Shown: positions 1-9,039, counted from the first letter of the stretch. The stretch: DNA of 44,022 nt from Phaeobacter sp. HF9A (GCF_011806385.1 NZ_JAATOX010000021.1:1-44022), one strand, 5' to 3'. Translations and numbers: made by a program. The notes: generated by a model from the letters alone, not told the origin.

Positions 1-175
1 GTCCGGCTCTGCCCTGTACCTGTTTTTCTTTGCAATGCGGCACAGGATCCCGTAAGGACCCGCATCCACAAATGGAATCGCGGCTTGCGGCTCCGTTGTT
101 GGATTTCTCCACGGGCCTGTGCTGGACGACATCCCGGCCTGCGCCATCCACTTTAACCTCATGAAGGAGACCCCG
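1..175 (+). other. Upstream region and leader of rpsO
   Basis: This stretch precedes rpsO and holds no gene I can identify. It may include the last codons of a gene lying to the left (truB often precedes rpsO), because one frame is open from base 2 to a TAA at 52-54, but the residues are too few to recognise. A 6-bp inverted repeat (ATGCGG at 36-41, CCGCAT at 59-64) could form a leader hairpin. S15 represses its own messenger in several bacteria through leader structures, so a regulatory leader is plausible, but the link here is inference only. Confidence 0.35.
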
Positions 176-445
176 ATGTCGATCACCGCTGAAGAAAAAG
201 CACGCCTGATGAAAGAATTCGCAACCAAAGAAGGCGACACCGGTTCCCCGGAAGTCCAGGTTGCAATCCTGACCTCGCGTATCAACACCCTGACCGAGCA
301 CTTCAAAACCCATAAAAAAGATAACCACGGCCGCCGTGGTCTGCTGAAAATGGTTGCTCAGCGTCGGAAGCTTCTGGACTACACCAAAGGCAAAGACGAG
401 GCCCGCTATCAGGATCTCATCAAACGCCTGGGCATCCGTCGCTAA
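176..445 (+). CDS. rpsO: 30S ribosomal protein S15
   Basis: This encodes S15, the 89-residue primary binder of the central domain of 16S rRNA in the small ribosomal subunit. The whole family length is present, with the conserved [11 protein letters not shown] stretch near residue 25, the [19 protein letters not shown] region and the C-terminal RRKLLDYTK and [13 protein letters not shown] segments. The ATG at 176 is chosen because an AAGGAGA ribosome binding site lies just upstream at 163-169; an in-frame upstream start would only add leader residues not seen in S15. A strong terminator follows at once. pnp, its usual neighbour, is also here but displaced by two genes. Identification is certain. 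Confidence 0.98.
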   Translation: MSITAEEKARLMKEFATKEGDTGSPEVQVAILTSRINTLTEHFKTHKKDNHGRRGLLKMVAQRRKLLDYTKGKDEARYQDLIKRLGIRR

Positions 446-473
446 GACACCGCCCGGACTTTGGTTCAAAGAG

Positions 474-507
474 CGCCCGTTCCCCAGAGGAGCGGGCGTT
501 TCTTTTT
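474..507 (+). terminator. Rho-independent terminator of rpsO
   Basis: A ten-pair stem (474-483 with 489-498, one G-T pair) with a five-base loop is followed by a T-rich run, TTTCTTTTT. It lies 29 bases after the rpsO stop and separates rpsO from the zinc-type GTPase gene. Confidence 0.85.
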
Positions 508-552
508 GCCCACCGTCCGTGGCATCGGCTTGCCTTTTGGATCGCGCTGTGT

Positions 553-574
553 TTGCTTTGTTATAACATATCAA
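553..574 (+). promoter_or_regulatory. Zur-like operator upstream of the COG0523 GTPase
   Basis: A perfect 10-bp palindrome, TGTTATAACA at 559-568, sits 20 bases before the start codon. The dyad extends outward with TTG at 553-555 matching CAA at 572-574. A GTTATAAC core in an AT-rich dyad resembles known alphaproteobacterial Zur (zinc uptake regulator) sites. Its position directly ahead of a COG0523 GTPase, a family often repressed by Zur, supports this. The regulator itself is not in the window, so this is inference from motif and context. Confidence 0.6.
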
Positions 575-588
575 TAAAGGAGTCACAG

Positions 589-1803
589 ATGTCCGATCCC
601 CGCCTCCCCGTCACCGTGCTGTCTGGCTTTCTCGGCGCGGGGAAGACCACGCTGCTCAATCACATTCTGAACAATCGCGAGGGCCGTCGGGGGGCGGTGA
701 TTGTCAATGATATGTCCGAGGTGAACATTGATGCGGATCTGATCCGCGAAGGCGGCGCCAGGCTGAGCCAGACCGAAGAAACCCTGGTGGAGCTGTCCAA
801 TGGCTGCATCTGCTGCACCCTGCGCGATGACCTGCTGGCAGAGGTGCGCCGCCTCGCGCAGGAGGGTCGATTTGACTACCTGCTGATCGAATCCACCGGC
901 ATTTCGGAACCGCTGCCGGTGGCCGCGACATTCGATTTCCGCGATGCCGAGGGCGAGAGCCTGTCGGATGTGGCGCGGCTTGATACGATGGTGACGGTGG
1001 TCGATGCGGTGAACCTGCTGGGTGATTTTTCCAGCCATGACCTGCTGGCGGAGCGCGGCGAAACCATGGGGGCGGAGGACGAGCGCAGCCTGGTGCATCT
1101 GCTGACCGACCAGATCGAATTTGCCGATGTGGTGGTGCTGAACAAGGTGAGCCTTGCGAGCGCCGAACAACGGGACGCCGCCCGCAAGATCATCCGCAGC
1201 CTCAACGCCGATGCCGAGATCATAGAGGCGGATTTCAGCGTTGTGCCAGCGGACAAGATCCTCGACACCGGGCTGTTTGATTTCCAAAAAGCGCATGAAC
1301 ATCCGATGTGGGCCAAGGAGCTTTATGGCTTTGCCGATCACGTGCCGGAAACCGAGGAATACGGCATTGCGTCGTTTGTGTATCGCGCGCGGGCGCCTTT
1401 TGAGCCGCAAAAGCTGCATGCAGTGCTGAACGGCCCGCTGCCCGGGGTGATCCGCGCCAAGGGGCATTTCTGGCTTGCGACCCGCCCCGATTGGGTGGCG
1501 GAATTCTCGCTCGCCGGGGCGCTGTCGAGCGTCGCGCCGCTGGGCACATGGTGGGCCTCGGTCCCGACAGAACGCTGGCCCAGCCACCAGCAGGCGCAGG
1601 ACTATATGCAGGCGCATTGGCAGGAGCCCTTTGGCGATCGCCGCCAGGAGCTGGTCTTTATCGGGGCCGGGATCGACTGGCCCGCGCTCAAGGGTAAACT
1701 GGACGCCTGTCTGGTACCCGTGGCCACCGCAGAGGATTTGCCGCGCTATTCGGGCCTGCCCGATCCCTTCCCGCGCTGGCGGCGCGGCACCGAGGCGGCG
1801 TGA
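589..1803 (+). CDS. CobW/COG0523-family GTPase, probable zinc metallochaperone (ZigA/YeiR-like)
   Basis: This 404-residue protein belongs to the G3E GTPases that insert metals into proteins. The Walker A motif GFLGAGKTT is at residues 13-21, the metal-binding CxCC motif (NGCICC, cysteines 73, 75, 76) follows, then ESTGISEP (switch/Walker B region) and NKVS in the base-recognition position. The C-terminal third has the CobW_C domain with the RAKGHFWLA region. The ATG at 589 is preferred over an upstream in-frame start because AAAGGAG lies 7 bases before it. The palindromic Zur-like site upstream suggests induction under zinc starvation, which points to zinc rather than cobalt. No cobalamin genes are near. 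The family is sure; the metal is inferred. Confidence 0.9.
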   Translation: MSDPRLPVTVLSGFLGAGKTTLLNHILNNREGRRGAVIVNDMSEVNIDADLIREGGARLSQTEETLVELSNGCICCTLRDDLLAEVRRLAQEGRFDYLLIESTGISEPLPVAATFDFRDAEGESLSDVARLDTMVTVVDAVNLLGDFSSHDLLAERGETMGAEDERSLVHLLTDQIEFADVVVLNKVSLASAEQRDAARKIIRSLNADAEIIEADFSVVPADKILDTGLFDFQKAHEHPMWAKELYGFADHVPETEEYGIASFVYRARAPFEPQKLHAVLNGPLPGVIRAKGHFWLATRPDWVAEFSLAGALSSVAPLGTWWASVPTERWPSHQQAQDYMQAHWQEPFGDRRQELVFIGAGIDWPALKGKLDACLVPVATAEDLPRYSGLPDPFPRWRRGTEAA

Positions 1804-1820
1804 TCATAGGGCGGGCGAAC

Positions 1821-2093
1821 ATGCAGGCAGGCATGGGGCGGCGGATGCGCAATGCCAACCGGGGGGCGGTGCCCCTGCCCAGCCGGCGCCGGCAGGAGGA
1901 TCCGATGGCGGCCTATGACCGGCTACCGCCTACGCTCCGGGCCTGGCTGCGCGAGGCCAATCTGCCCTGGTCGCCGCGCTCCTGCCATCGCATCTGGCAG
2001 GCGGCGCGCAACTCCGGGATGACGGATGCCGACGCGCTGGCCCGGCTGGACGCGGCCGAGGCCAGGACTCTGGCCCGCACAGGGCAAAGATGA
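1821..2093 (+). CDS. Small DUF6525-family protein
   Basis: This predicted protein of 90 residues is basic and rich in arginine, alanine and tryptophan. It contains the motif LPPTLRAWLREANLPWSPRS followed by CHRIW, which I recognise as typical of the DUF6525 family found widely in Rhodobacterales; no function is known. It follows the GTPase gene almost directly. A GTG at 1800 overlaps the preceding stop and would add seven residues, so translational coupling with the GTPase is possible. I chose the ATG at 1821, but the ribosome binding site there is weak. If co-transcribed, it would fall under the same Zur-like control. There is no signal peptide or membrane segment. Confidence 0.65.
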   Translation: MQAGMGRRMRNANRGAVPLPSRRRQEDPMAAYDRLPPTLRAWLREANLPWSPRSCHRIWQAARNSGMTDADALARLDAAEARTLARTGQR

Positions 2094-2215
2094 GACGCGA
2101 AACGCCTCCTGTTCAGCGAATACTTTCTTTCTGTGCAAAACTCATGTATGGGCGGATCTATCTGAGACGATGTGCCCGGACCCCGGCACGCGAAATAAAG
2201 ATAGCATAGGGGGTC

Positions 2216-2272
2216 GGCGGCAATGGGGCCGCCATGAAATAAGGAGACCCGGGATACGCCTGGGAGTGCTCC
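2216..2272 (+). promoter_or_regulatory. Structured leader of pnp
   Basis: Two hairpins lie in the 196-base gap before pnp. The first is GGCGGC (2216-2221) with GCCGCC (2228-2233). The second pairs CCCGGG (2248-2253) with CCTGGG (2259-2264) and can extend through GGAG (2243-2246) with CTCC (2269-2272). Between them is a minimal reading frame, ATG AAA TAA, at 2234-2242. In E. coli the pnp leader hairpin is cut by RNase III and the product is destabilised by PNPase itself. A similar role here is inference. Confidence 0.45.
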
Positions 2273-2289
2273 GACTTAGGATACGATAG

Positions 2290-4425
2290 ATGTTCAACGT
2301 AACAACGAAAACGATGCAGTGGGGCGAAGAGACGCTTACGCTGGAAACCGGTAAGGTTGCGCGCCAGGCAGATGGCACCGTGATCGCGACCCTCGGCGAA
2401 ACCTCGGTCATGGCCAACGTGACCTACGCCCGCGCCCAAAAGCCTGGTCAGGATTTCTTTCCGCTGACCGTGCATTATCAGGAAAAATACTACGCCGCCG
2501 GTAAGATTCCGGGCGGCTTTTTCAAACGCGAAGCGCGTCCCACCGAAAAAGAGACACTGACCGCCCGTCTGATCGACCGTCCGATCCGTCCGCTGTTCGT
2601 GCCCGGCTTCAAAAACGAAGTTCTGGTGATGTGCACCGTTCTGTCCCACGATCTGGTCAATGACCCCGATATCGTGGCGATGATCGCGGCCTCTGCCGCG
2701 CTGACCATTTCCGGCGTGCCCTTCATGGGTCCGATCGCTGGCTGCCGCGTCGGCTATGAGGGTGGCGAATACGTCCTGAACCCGACCGTCGATGACATGC
2801 ACAACCTGCGTCTGAACCCGGAGCAGCGTCTGGATCTGGTCGTCGCGGGCACCAAAGACGCCGTGATGATGGTGGAATCTGAGGCTTACGAGCTGACCGA
2901 AGACGAAATGCTCGGCGCTGTGACCTTCGCCCACGAGCAGATCCAGCCGGTCGTTGACCTGATCGTCTCGCTCGCGGAAGAGACCGCAAAAGAGCCCTTC
3001 GACTTCACCCCGCCGGACTATTCCGAGCTCTATGCAGCCGTCAAAGCTGCCGGTGAAGAGAAGATGCGCGCCGCCTATGCGATCTCCGACAAGCAGGAAC
3101 GTGTGTCCGCTGTTGGCGCCGCCAAGGAAGAGATCATCGCCTCGCTCACCGAGGAACAGCAGGAAGACGGCAACCTCGGCTCCGCGCTGAAGAAGCTGGA
3201 ATCGGTGGTTCTGCGTGGCGATGTCGTGAAAAACGGCCGCCGCATCGACGGTCGTGCGCTGGATCAGGTGCGCGCCATTGAGGCCGAAACCGGCCTCCTG
3301 CCCCGGACCCATGGTTCCGCCCTGTTCACCCGTGGGGAAACCCAGGGTCTGGTTGTGACCACGCTGGGCACCGGCGACGATGAGCAGTTCATCGACGCGC
3401 TGCATGGCAACTTCAAATCCAACTTCCTGCTGCATTACAACTTCCCCCCCTATTCGGTTGGTGAAGTTGGCCGCGTGGGCTCCCCCGGTCGTCGTGAAAT
3501 CGGCCACGGCAAGCTCGCATGGCGCGCGTTGCAGGCGGTTCTGCCGGCTCCGACCGACTTCCCCTACACCATCCGCGTGGTCTCCGAGATCACCGAATCG
3601 AACGGCTCTTCCTCCATGGCGTCTGTCTGTGGTGGCTCGCTGTCGATGATGGACGCAGGCGTGCCGCTGAAAGCACCGGTTGCCGGTGTGGCCATGGGCC
3701 TCGTGCTGGAAGACGACGGCTCCTACGGCATCCTGACCGACATCCTGGGCGACGAGGATCACCTCGGCGACATGGATTTCAAGGTTGCGGGCACCGAGGC
3801 AGGCATCACCTCCTTGCAGATGGACATCAAGGTTGCGGGCATCACGCCTGAAATCATGAAATCCGCGCTGGCCCAGGCCAAAGCGGGCCGTCTGCACATC
3901 CTCGGCGAAATGGCCAAGGCGCTGACCGAAGCCTCCGAGTTCTCCGAGCACGCGCCGCGTATCGAGACCATGCAGGTTCCGACCGACAAAATCCGCGAAG
4001 TCATCGGCTCCGGCGGTAAGGTCATCCGCGAGATCGTCGAAGTCTCCGGTGCCAAGGTCGACATCAACGACGACGGCATCATCAAGATCGCGTCCTCCAA
4101 CGGCGAGGCCATCAAGAAGGCCTATGACATGATCTATTCGATCGTGGCAGAGCCGGAAGAAGGCGCAATCTACACCGGTAAAGTCGTGAAGATCGTCGAT
4201 TTCGGCGCCTTCGTGAACTTCTTCGGCAAGCGCGACGGCCTGGTGCACGTCAGCCAGATCGAAAACCGCCGCCTGAACCACCCCAGCGATGTGCTGAAGG
4301 AAGGTCAGGAAGTGAAAGTCAAGCTTCTGGGCTTTGACGATCGCGGCAAGGTTCGCCTGTCCATGAAAATGGTAGATCAGGAAACCGGCGAAGAGATCGT
4401 CGAAAAGAAAGAAACCGCAGAGTAA
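2290..4425 (+). CDS. pnp: Polyribonucleotide nucleotidyltransferase (PNPase)
   Basis: PNPase is the trimeric 3'-5' phosphorolytic exoribonuclease of RNA decay and part of degradosomes. The 711-residue length is normal. Order: first RNase PH-like domain, an alpha-helical linker (about 230-310), second RNase PH-like domain with [18 protein letters not shown] and the GSSSMAS stretch, then a KH domain with [12 protein letters not shown] (around 575), and an S1 RNA-binding domain with the [13 protein letters not shown] and DGLVHVSQI motifs. The ATG at 2290 has only a weak AGGA upstream, which fits translational control through the structured leader. It ends in an acidic/lysine tail and a strong terminator follows. 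Confidence 0.98.
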   Translation: MFNVTTKTMQWGEETLTLETGKVARQADGTVIATLGETSVMANVTYARAQKPGQDFFPLTVHYQEKYYAAGKIPGGFFKREARPTEKETLTARLIDRPIRPLFVPGFKNEVLVMCTVLSHDLVNDPDIVAMIAASAALTISGVPFMGPIAGCRVGYEGGEYVLNPTVDDMHNLRLNPEQRLDLVVAGTKDAVMMVESEAYELTEDEMLGAVTFAHEQIQPVVDLIVSLAEETAKEPFDFTPPDYSELYAAVKAAGEEKMRAAYAISDKQERVSAVGAAKEEIIASLTEEQQEDGNLGSALKKLESVVLRGDVVKNGRRIDGRALDQVRAIEAETGLLPRTHGSALFTRGETQGLVVTTLGTGDDEQFIDALHGNFKSNFLLHYNFPPYSVGEVGRVGSPGRREIGHGKLAWRALQAVLPAPTDFPYTIRVVSEITESNGSSSMASVCGGSLSMMDAGVPLKAPVAGVAMGLVLEDDGSYGILTDILGDEDHLGDMDFKVAGTEAGITSLQMDIKVAGITPEIMKSALAQAKAGRLHILGEMAKALTEASEFSEHAPRIETMQVPTDKIREVIGSGGKVIREIVEVSGAKVDINDDGIIKIASSNGEAIKKAYDMIYSIVAEPEEGAIYTGKVVKIVDFGAFVNFFGKRDGLVHVSQIENRRLNHPSDVLKEGQEVKVKLLGFDDRGKVRLSMKMVDQETGEEIVEKKETAE

Positions 4426-4449
4426 TCTGCCGCATCTTTCGCAAACACC

Positions 4450-4480
4450 AAAGGCCCCGTATTTTCGGGGCCTTTATTGT
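4450..4480 (+). terminator. Rho-independent terminator of pnp
   Basis: A perfect ten-pair stem, AAAGGCCCCG (4450-4459) with CGGGGCCTTT (4466-4475), has a TATTTT loop and ends in a short T-rich tail. The A/T ends of the stem make it work in both directions. It lies 24 bases after the pnp stop. Confidence 0.85.
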
Positions 4481-4542
4481 TGAACCGCAGGCGACCCCAT
4501 ATGATGGCCCGCGCCTGCGGTATTTCCTATAGGACACCATTC

Positions 4543-6627
4543 ATGCCCCGTTTTTCCGTCTCCGACATCACCATCGTCACGGTGAGCTACAACAGCAGCC
4601 CGATCCTGCCGGACATGCTGAAGACTGTTCCCGACGGGGTGAAGGTGATCGTGGTCGATAACGGCGGCCATGATCGGCCCGCGCTGGACCGGCTGTCGGC
4701 GCAATTTGGTTTTCAGCTGATCAGCTGCGAGCGCAATTTCGGCTTTGGCAGCGCCTGCAACACCGGCGTCGCGGCGGCGCAGAGCGAATATGTCCTGCTG
4801 CTGAACCCAGACGCGATGCTGGCGGAAAACACGCTCGATCTGCTGCTGGAGGCGGCCGCGCGCCATGATGGGCAAACCGCCTTTGGCCCGGCCATCCTCT
4901 CGCCCGACGGGACACCCGATTTCAAGCGCCGCTCCGTGTTGTTGCCGCGCAAGGACTGGCTGCCCAAGGGGATGCCCACCACGGAGCGCGACGTTCCGGT
5001 GCTGACGGGATCGGCGATCTTTGCGACCAGAGCGCTGTTCAGCCGCGTTCCGTTCGATCCGCTCATCTTCATGTATCACGAGGATGATGACTGGTCGTTG
5101 CGCCTGCGCAAGAGCGGCGGGCGGCTGGTCTTTGTGCCCGACGCGCAGGTCCCCCATAAGGCCGGACATTCCTCTGGCCGCGATCCCGCTATCGCCCGGT
5201 TCAAGGCGTTTCACCTTGCCAAATCGCGCATCCAGACGATGCGCAAGCACAAGCTGCCGGTGCCGCGGCTGCGGGCCTACCTGAAAGGGTTTCTGGGCCT
5301 GTTGTCGCCGGAGAACCTTGTCTCCCCCCGCAAGCGCGCAAAGAATGTCGGCTTTCTGATGGGCGCGCACCGTCTGAGCAAGGCGGCCACCAGCCCGAAG
5401 GACCTCAAACCCCTGCGAGAGAGCCTGCCGGGGTGGAAAGTGAGACGCGAGCTGATGCGTCTGCTGCGCCAATTGAAGGGCCTGCCCCGCAGCATCTTTG
5501 AACGCTACATTGCCTCGCATTGGTATGATGCCTTCAAACGCAAGGAGATCAAGCTGCATGACGGGGAGCTTCCGGCGCAAGACAAGGTCGCCATCTATCT
5601 GATCTTTCCCAAGGACGGAGTGCTGGAAAGCCATGTCCGATCGCTCGCTTACATGCGAGAGGCCGGCTATGCGCCCTTTGTCGTGTCCAACTTGCCGCTG
5701 AGCGATGCGGACCGGGAGCGCCTGAAATCGCTGAGCTGGCGGGTGATGGAGCGCCCCAACATCGGCTATGATTTTGGCGGCTATCGCGATGGCTGTCGCG
5801 TCTTAGGCGATGATGTGAAGATGCTGAAGCGCCTGGTTTTGCTCAACGATTCTTCCTGGTTTCCGATCCCCGGCAGCCAGAACTGGCTGCGCGCGGCAGA
5901 AGAGCTGGGGCTTGATTACGTCAGTGCCAACACAAGCTATGGCGTGATGCGGGTGGATCCCGATCATTATCACGCCATCCAATGGAACCACGACACCAGC
6001 CTGCGCGATTTTCACTATTGCTCCTATGCGCTCTCGATCGGGCCAAACCTTCTGCAATCTCCGAAGTTTATCCGCTATTGGAAGGCCTATCCGCTCACCG
6101 AGAACAAGAACAAGGTGGTGCGGCGTGGCGAGATGGGGTTGAGCCGGCTGGCGGTGGACAACGGATTCAGCCATGGCGCAACCTTCGACATTCCCGCCCT
6201 GCCCGCGCTGTTGGATGCCTGCACGGATGAAGAGCTCAACCGCTATGCCCAGGGTCTGGTTTGTCTCGGCGAAGAGCGCATGCGCGACGTGCTGGAGGCT
6301 GTTCTACCCGACATGGATGCCCGGCGATCCGCCGGCGACAGGCAGGATGTGATCAACCTCCTGCTGACCACCTCGGCGCGCACCGGCCTCAGCTATACGA
6401 TGCCGCAGTTCCTCTGGGAAAAACACGGGTTTGATTTCCTGAAGAAATCGCCGGTTTCGATCAGCAAAGAGGACTCCGACGTGATGCTGGCGCTTGCACA
6501 GAGGATCGCGGCGCAGCATCCTGCGGCGGGATATATCGTTGAAGAAATGCAAGCCATCCGCAGTCGCAAGAATTTCAGCACCGAAGATGAGCCCACCAAC
6601 CGCAGCCATATGCAGGGATCCTCATGA
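4543..6627 (+). CDS. Fusion glycosyltransferase: GT2 domain plus RgpF (rhamnan synthesis F) domain
   Basis: This 694-residue protein should act at the cytoplasmic face in cell-surface polysaccharide synthesis. Residues 8 to about 250 form a GT2 (rhamnosyltransferase-like) domain: TIVTVSYNSS at the nucleotide-binding start, VVDNGG, NFGFGSACNTG, and LLNPDAML (residues 86-93) in the metal-binding DxD position. A basic linker of about 90 residues follows. From about residue 347 (DKVAIYLIF) to the end is an RgpF-like domain with NIGYDFGGYRDG and VLLNDSSWFP. RgpF proteins add rhamnose in streptococcal glucan synthesis; here the sugar is unknown. The ATG at 4543 has AGGA eight bases before it. Its stop overlaps the FkbM start (ATGA), so the two are coupled. 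Confidence 0.85.
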   Translation: MPRFSVSDITIVTVSYNSSPILPDMLKTVPDGVKVIVVDNGGHDRPALDRLSAQFGFQLISCERNFGFGSACNTGVAAAQSEYVLLLNPDAMLAENTLDLLLEAAARHDGQTAFGPAILSPDGTPDFKRRSVLLPRKDWLPKGMPTTERDVPVLTGSAIFATRALFSRVPFDPLIFMYHEDDDWSLRLRKSGGRLVFVPDAQVPHKAGHSSGRDPAIARFKAFHLAKSRIQTMRKHKLPVPRLRAYLKGFLGLLSPENLVSPRKRAKNVGFLMGAHRLSKAATSPKDLKPLRESLPGWKVRRELMRLLRQLKGLPRSIFERYIASHWYDAFKRKEIKLHDGELPAQDKVAIYLIFPKDGVLESHVRSLAYMREAGYAPFVVSNLPLSDADRERLKSLSWRVMERPNIGYDFGGYRDGCRVLGDDVKMLKRLVLLNDSSWFPIPGSQNWLRAAEELGLDYVSANTSYGVMRVDPDHYHAIQWNHDTSLRDFHYCSYALSIGPNLLQSPKFIRYWKAYPLTENKNKVVRRGEMGLSRLAVDNGFSHGATFDIPALPALLDACTDEELNRYAQGLVCLGEERMRDVLEAVLPDMDARRSAGDRQDVINLLLTTSARTGLSYTMPQFLWEKHGFDFLKKSPVSISKEDSDVMLALAQRIAAQHPAAGYIVEEMQAIRSRKNFSTEDEPTNRSHMQGSS

Positions 6628-7355
6628 GCTATTTCGCCAAGCGACAGCAACGAAAACTGCGGCGCGCCCGGCTTCGTGATATCGACGCAGGCACACCACT
6701 CAGCTACCGGGGGCTGACGGTTCCGGTCACCAAGGGCCACATGCCGCTGCCGGTCTATTCGCAGATCGCCGAGGACGCCTATGAGGGACCGGAGATCGCA
6801 GCGATTCAAAGCCTTGTTCGCGATGGTGACCGCATATTGGAACTGGGCACCGGCCTGGGGATCGTTTCCGGCCTGACGAGTCGCATGGCGAAGGGGTTGG
6901 AAATTCGCTCTTTCGAGGCCAACCCACGGCTCATCGAGCATATCCAAAAGCTGCATGAGTTGAACGGGATCACCGAGGTGACGGTGGAAAACGCCCTTCT
7001 GGAGCCGGAGCCGGAGGCCTCGCATCGCCCGTTCCACCTGCATCTCTATTTTCCGCAGGGCTCCATCGTCAGCACCGAGGGCAGCACCGAAACCATTGAT
7101 CTCCCCGTCAAGGATTTCAATGCGGTGATGCGTGACTTCCGGCCCGACATGTTTGTCTGTGATATCGAAGGCGCCGAGGAGTTCCTGTTCCCCAAGGCGG
7201 ATCTTTCGGGGCTGCGTGCGCTGGTTCTGGAACTGCATCCGGACATGATTTCGCGCAGCGCCGTAAAAACCATCTACGACACCTGCGCCCGTCATGGGCT
7301 TTATCCGCGTATCGAATATTCGTCAGAGCAGGTTGTGGCCTTCGAAAAGATCTAG
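6624..7355 (+). CDS. FkbM-family SAM-dependent methyltransferase
   Basis: A 243-residue methyltransferase of the FkbM type, which often methylates sugars or lipids of surface glycans. The SAM-binding motif ILELGTGLGIVSG lies at residues 71-83, followed by the acidic motif II region with FEANPRLI, and a later VCDIEGAEEFL segment that is the FkbM hallmark. The N-terminal 20 residues are strongly basic, with no signal peptide. The start overlaps the stop of the GT2-RgpF gene by four bases, so it probably modifies the glycan made by that enzyme; this is inference from coupling. A hairpin shared with the convergent peroxiredoxin gene ends the unit. Confidence 0.85.
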   Translation: MSYFAKRQQRKLRRARLRDIDAGTPLSYRGLTVPVTKGHMPLPVYSQIAEDAYEGPEIAAIQSLVRDGDRILELGTGLGIVSGLTSRMAKGLEIRSFEANPRLIEHIQKLHELNGITEVTVENALLEPEPEASHRPFHLHLYFPQGSIVSTEGSTETIDLPVKDFNAVMRDFRPDMFVCDIEGAEEFLFPKADLSGLRALVLELHPDMISRSAVKTIYDTCARHGLYPRIEYSSEQVVAFEKI

Positions 7356-7373
7356 GGCCTGCCCCGGCGGCTT

Positions 7374-7399
7374 AGGCTGACCGATGCCTCGGTCAGCCT
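7374..7399. terminator. Shared terminator hairpin between converging genes
   Basis: A perfect ten-pair stem, GGCTGACCGA (7375-7384) with TCGGTCAGCC (7389-7398), with one more A-T pair outside and a TGCC loop, lies between the FkbM gene and the converging peroxiredoxin gene. There is no clear T tract on either side, so its strength is uncertain. Confidence 0.6.
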
Positions 7400-7430
7400 G
7401 TGATCGTCTGAGAGGGTTTCCCCTCGCCCC

Positions 7431-8081
7431 TTAGCTCGGCGCCTTGGTCTTGCGCAGGTAGGGGAAGATGGTCTCAAACTCGCCGAACTTCGCCTTTGCG
7501 TCCTCGTTGGAGACCGACGGCGGGATGATCACGTCTTCGCCCGGGACCCAGTTTGCCGGTGTTGCGACGCCCTTGGCCGACATCTGCAAGCCATCCAGCG
7601 CGCGCAGGATTTCGGCAAAGTTGCGGCCCACGGTCATCGGATAGGTCATCGACAGTTTCAGCTGCTTGTCCGGGCCGATAATGAAGACAGACCGCACGGT
7701 GGCGCTGTCGGCGGGGGTGCGGCCATCGGGCAGATAGGCTTCGGCGGGCAGCATGTCGAAGGCTTTGGACACTTCCAGCCCGGAATCGGCGATGATCGGG
7801 AAACCGGCCTCGGCCTTGCCGTAGGATTCGATGTCGCCCTTCCACTTGCGGTGGTCCTCGGCGCTATCGACCGAAACGCCGATCACCTTGGTGCCGCGCG
7901 CTTCCCATTCCTTGCTCAGCTGCGCCACGGCAGAGAACTCGGTGGTGCAGACCGGGGTGAAATCCTTGGGGTGAGAGAACAGGATCGCCCAGCTGTCACC
8001 GATCCAGTCGTGGAAAGTGATGGTGCCCTGATCCGTTTCTGCGGTGAAGTTCGGCACCACATCATTAATACGCAATCCCAT
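7431..8081 (-). CDS. 1-Cys peroxiredoxin (Prx6-type)
   Basis: This 216-residue protein reduces hydrogen peroxide and organic peroxides in the cytoplasm. The peroxidatic motif FTPVCTTEF places the catalytic cysteine at residue 45, after SHPKD. The conserved YPMTVGRNF stretch and the PANWVPGEDVIIPP segment of the C-terminal dimerisation domain are typical of the Prx6/1-Cys class; no resolving cysteine is visible in the C-terminal part. The ATG is preceded by AAGGAGGAG, a near-perfect ribosome binding site. It is downstream of iolB on the same strand but 148 bases away, so it probably has its own promoter. Identification is firm; physiological reductant unknown. Confidence 0.92.
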   Translation of the reverse strand: MGLRINDVVPNFTAETDQGTITFHDWIGDSWAILFSHPKDFTPVCTTEFSAVAQLSKEWEARGTKVIGVSVDSAEDHRKWKGDIESYGKAEAGFPIIADSGLEVSKAFDMLPAEAYLPDGRTPADSATVRSVFIIGPDKQLKLSMTYPMTVGRNFAEILRALDGLQMSAKGVATPANWVPGEDVIIPPSVSNEDAKAKFGEFETIFPYLRKTKAPS

Positions 8082-8229
8082 TTGATCGCTCCTCCTTGTG
8101 AATATCCAACAGGTGAGTCCTTGAGAACAAACCTAAGCTCTTTCTTGATCGGTTAAAGCCCATGACCCGGCCCCGACCGAATTTATTCGACGCCAGAGGC
8201 AGGAGAGCGAGCCCCCTGCCCGGGCCGAA

Positions 8230-9039
8230 TCACTTGGCGTCGCGTTCCATGATCCATTCCACCTCCGGGGCGGGCACAAAGCGCCATTTCCGCAGCGGGC
8301 CTGCCATCACGTTCAGGTAATACATCTCAAACCCATAGGGCGCACCGCAGGGGTGGTGGCCACGCGGCACCAACACCACATCGCCATCGGAGACTGCCAT
8401 GGTTTCATCCAACTGGCCATCGTCGGTATAGACCCGCTGGATGCCAAAGCCATCCGCCGGGTTCAGACGGTGATAATAGGTCTCCTCCAGATAGGTGATG
8501 CGGGGGAAGTCATCCTCGTCGTGGCGGTGGCTGGGGAAGCTGGACCAATGGCCCGCCGGGGTGAAGACCTCGGTCACCAGCAGGCTGTCGCAATAGTCCT
8601 CGTTCTCCATCGCGATATTGTTGATGTAGCGGGTGTTGGTGCCGGTGCCGCGCTCGGTCAGGGAGATCCCGTCGGGCCCGATCCGCCGCGCGGCGTGGCC
8701 GGATTTCCCCGGCGCGGCGCAGACGGCAAGGGTGCAATCGGTGGTGGCCTCGGCGCTCCAGTCCTGACCATTGGGCACATAGAGACAATGCGGCGGGGTT
8801 TTCTCAAAGACGCTCATACGCTCGCCCAGCTCGCCCCAGTCCTGGCCGGCGGCGTGGAATGTCGCCTTGCCTTCGACCATCACCAGGATGACCTCGGTGT
8901 CGCCGGTGGCCTCTGTGACCCGTTCGCCGGCGCGCAATTTATAGAGCGAAAAGCCCACATAGCGCCAACCCGCATCCGCCGGGGTGATCTGATGCACCTT
9001 GCCATGGGTGCCAAAGGGTTTTTTCAAAAGGTCAGGCAT
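8230..9039 (-). CDS. iolB: 5-deoxy-glucuronate isomerase
   Basis: IolB converts 5-deoxy-glucuronate to 2-deoxy-5-keto-gluconate in myo-inositol breakdown. The 269-residue protein has the double cupin layout of the family. Diagnostic stretches include the SSFPSHRHDED metal-binding region and YLEETYYHRLNPADGFGIQR, followed by VSDGDVVLVPRGHHPCGAPY. Both histidine sets and the conserved glutamate expected for the metal site are present. No other iol gene (iolA, C, D, E or G) is in the window, which is unusual, as the pathway is often clustered. A divergent AraC-type regulator starts 200 bases away and may control it. The enzyme call is secure; the regulatory link is inference. Confidence 0.93.
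   Translation of the reverse strand: MPDLLKKPFGTHGKVHQITPADAGWRYVGFSLYKLRAGERVTEATGDTEVILVMVEGKATFHAAGQDWGELGERMSVFEKTPPHCLYVPNGQDWSAEATTDCTLAVCAAPGKSGHAARRIGPDGISLTERGTGTNTRYINNIAMENEDYCDSLLVTEVFTPAGHWSSFPSHRHDEDDFPRITYLEETYYHRLNPADGFGIQRVYTDDGQLDETMAVSDGDVVLVPRGHHPCGAPYGFEMYYLNVMAGPLRKWRFVPAPEVEWIMERDAK

Noticed and set aside
2158..4281. A 707-codon open frame on the minus strand opposite pnp
   Set aside because: It is a shadow of the pnp frame produced by GC-rich codon bias; its His/Asp/Arg-rich product resembles no family, while pnp is certain.
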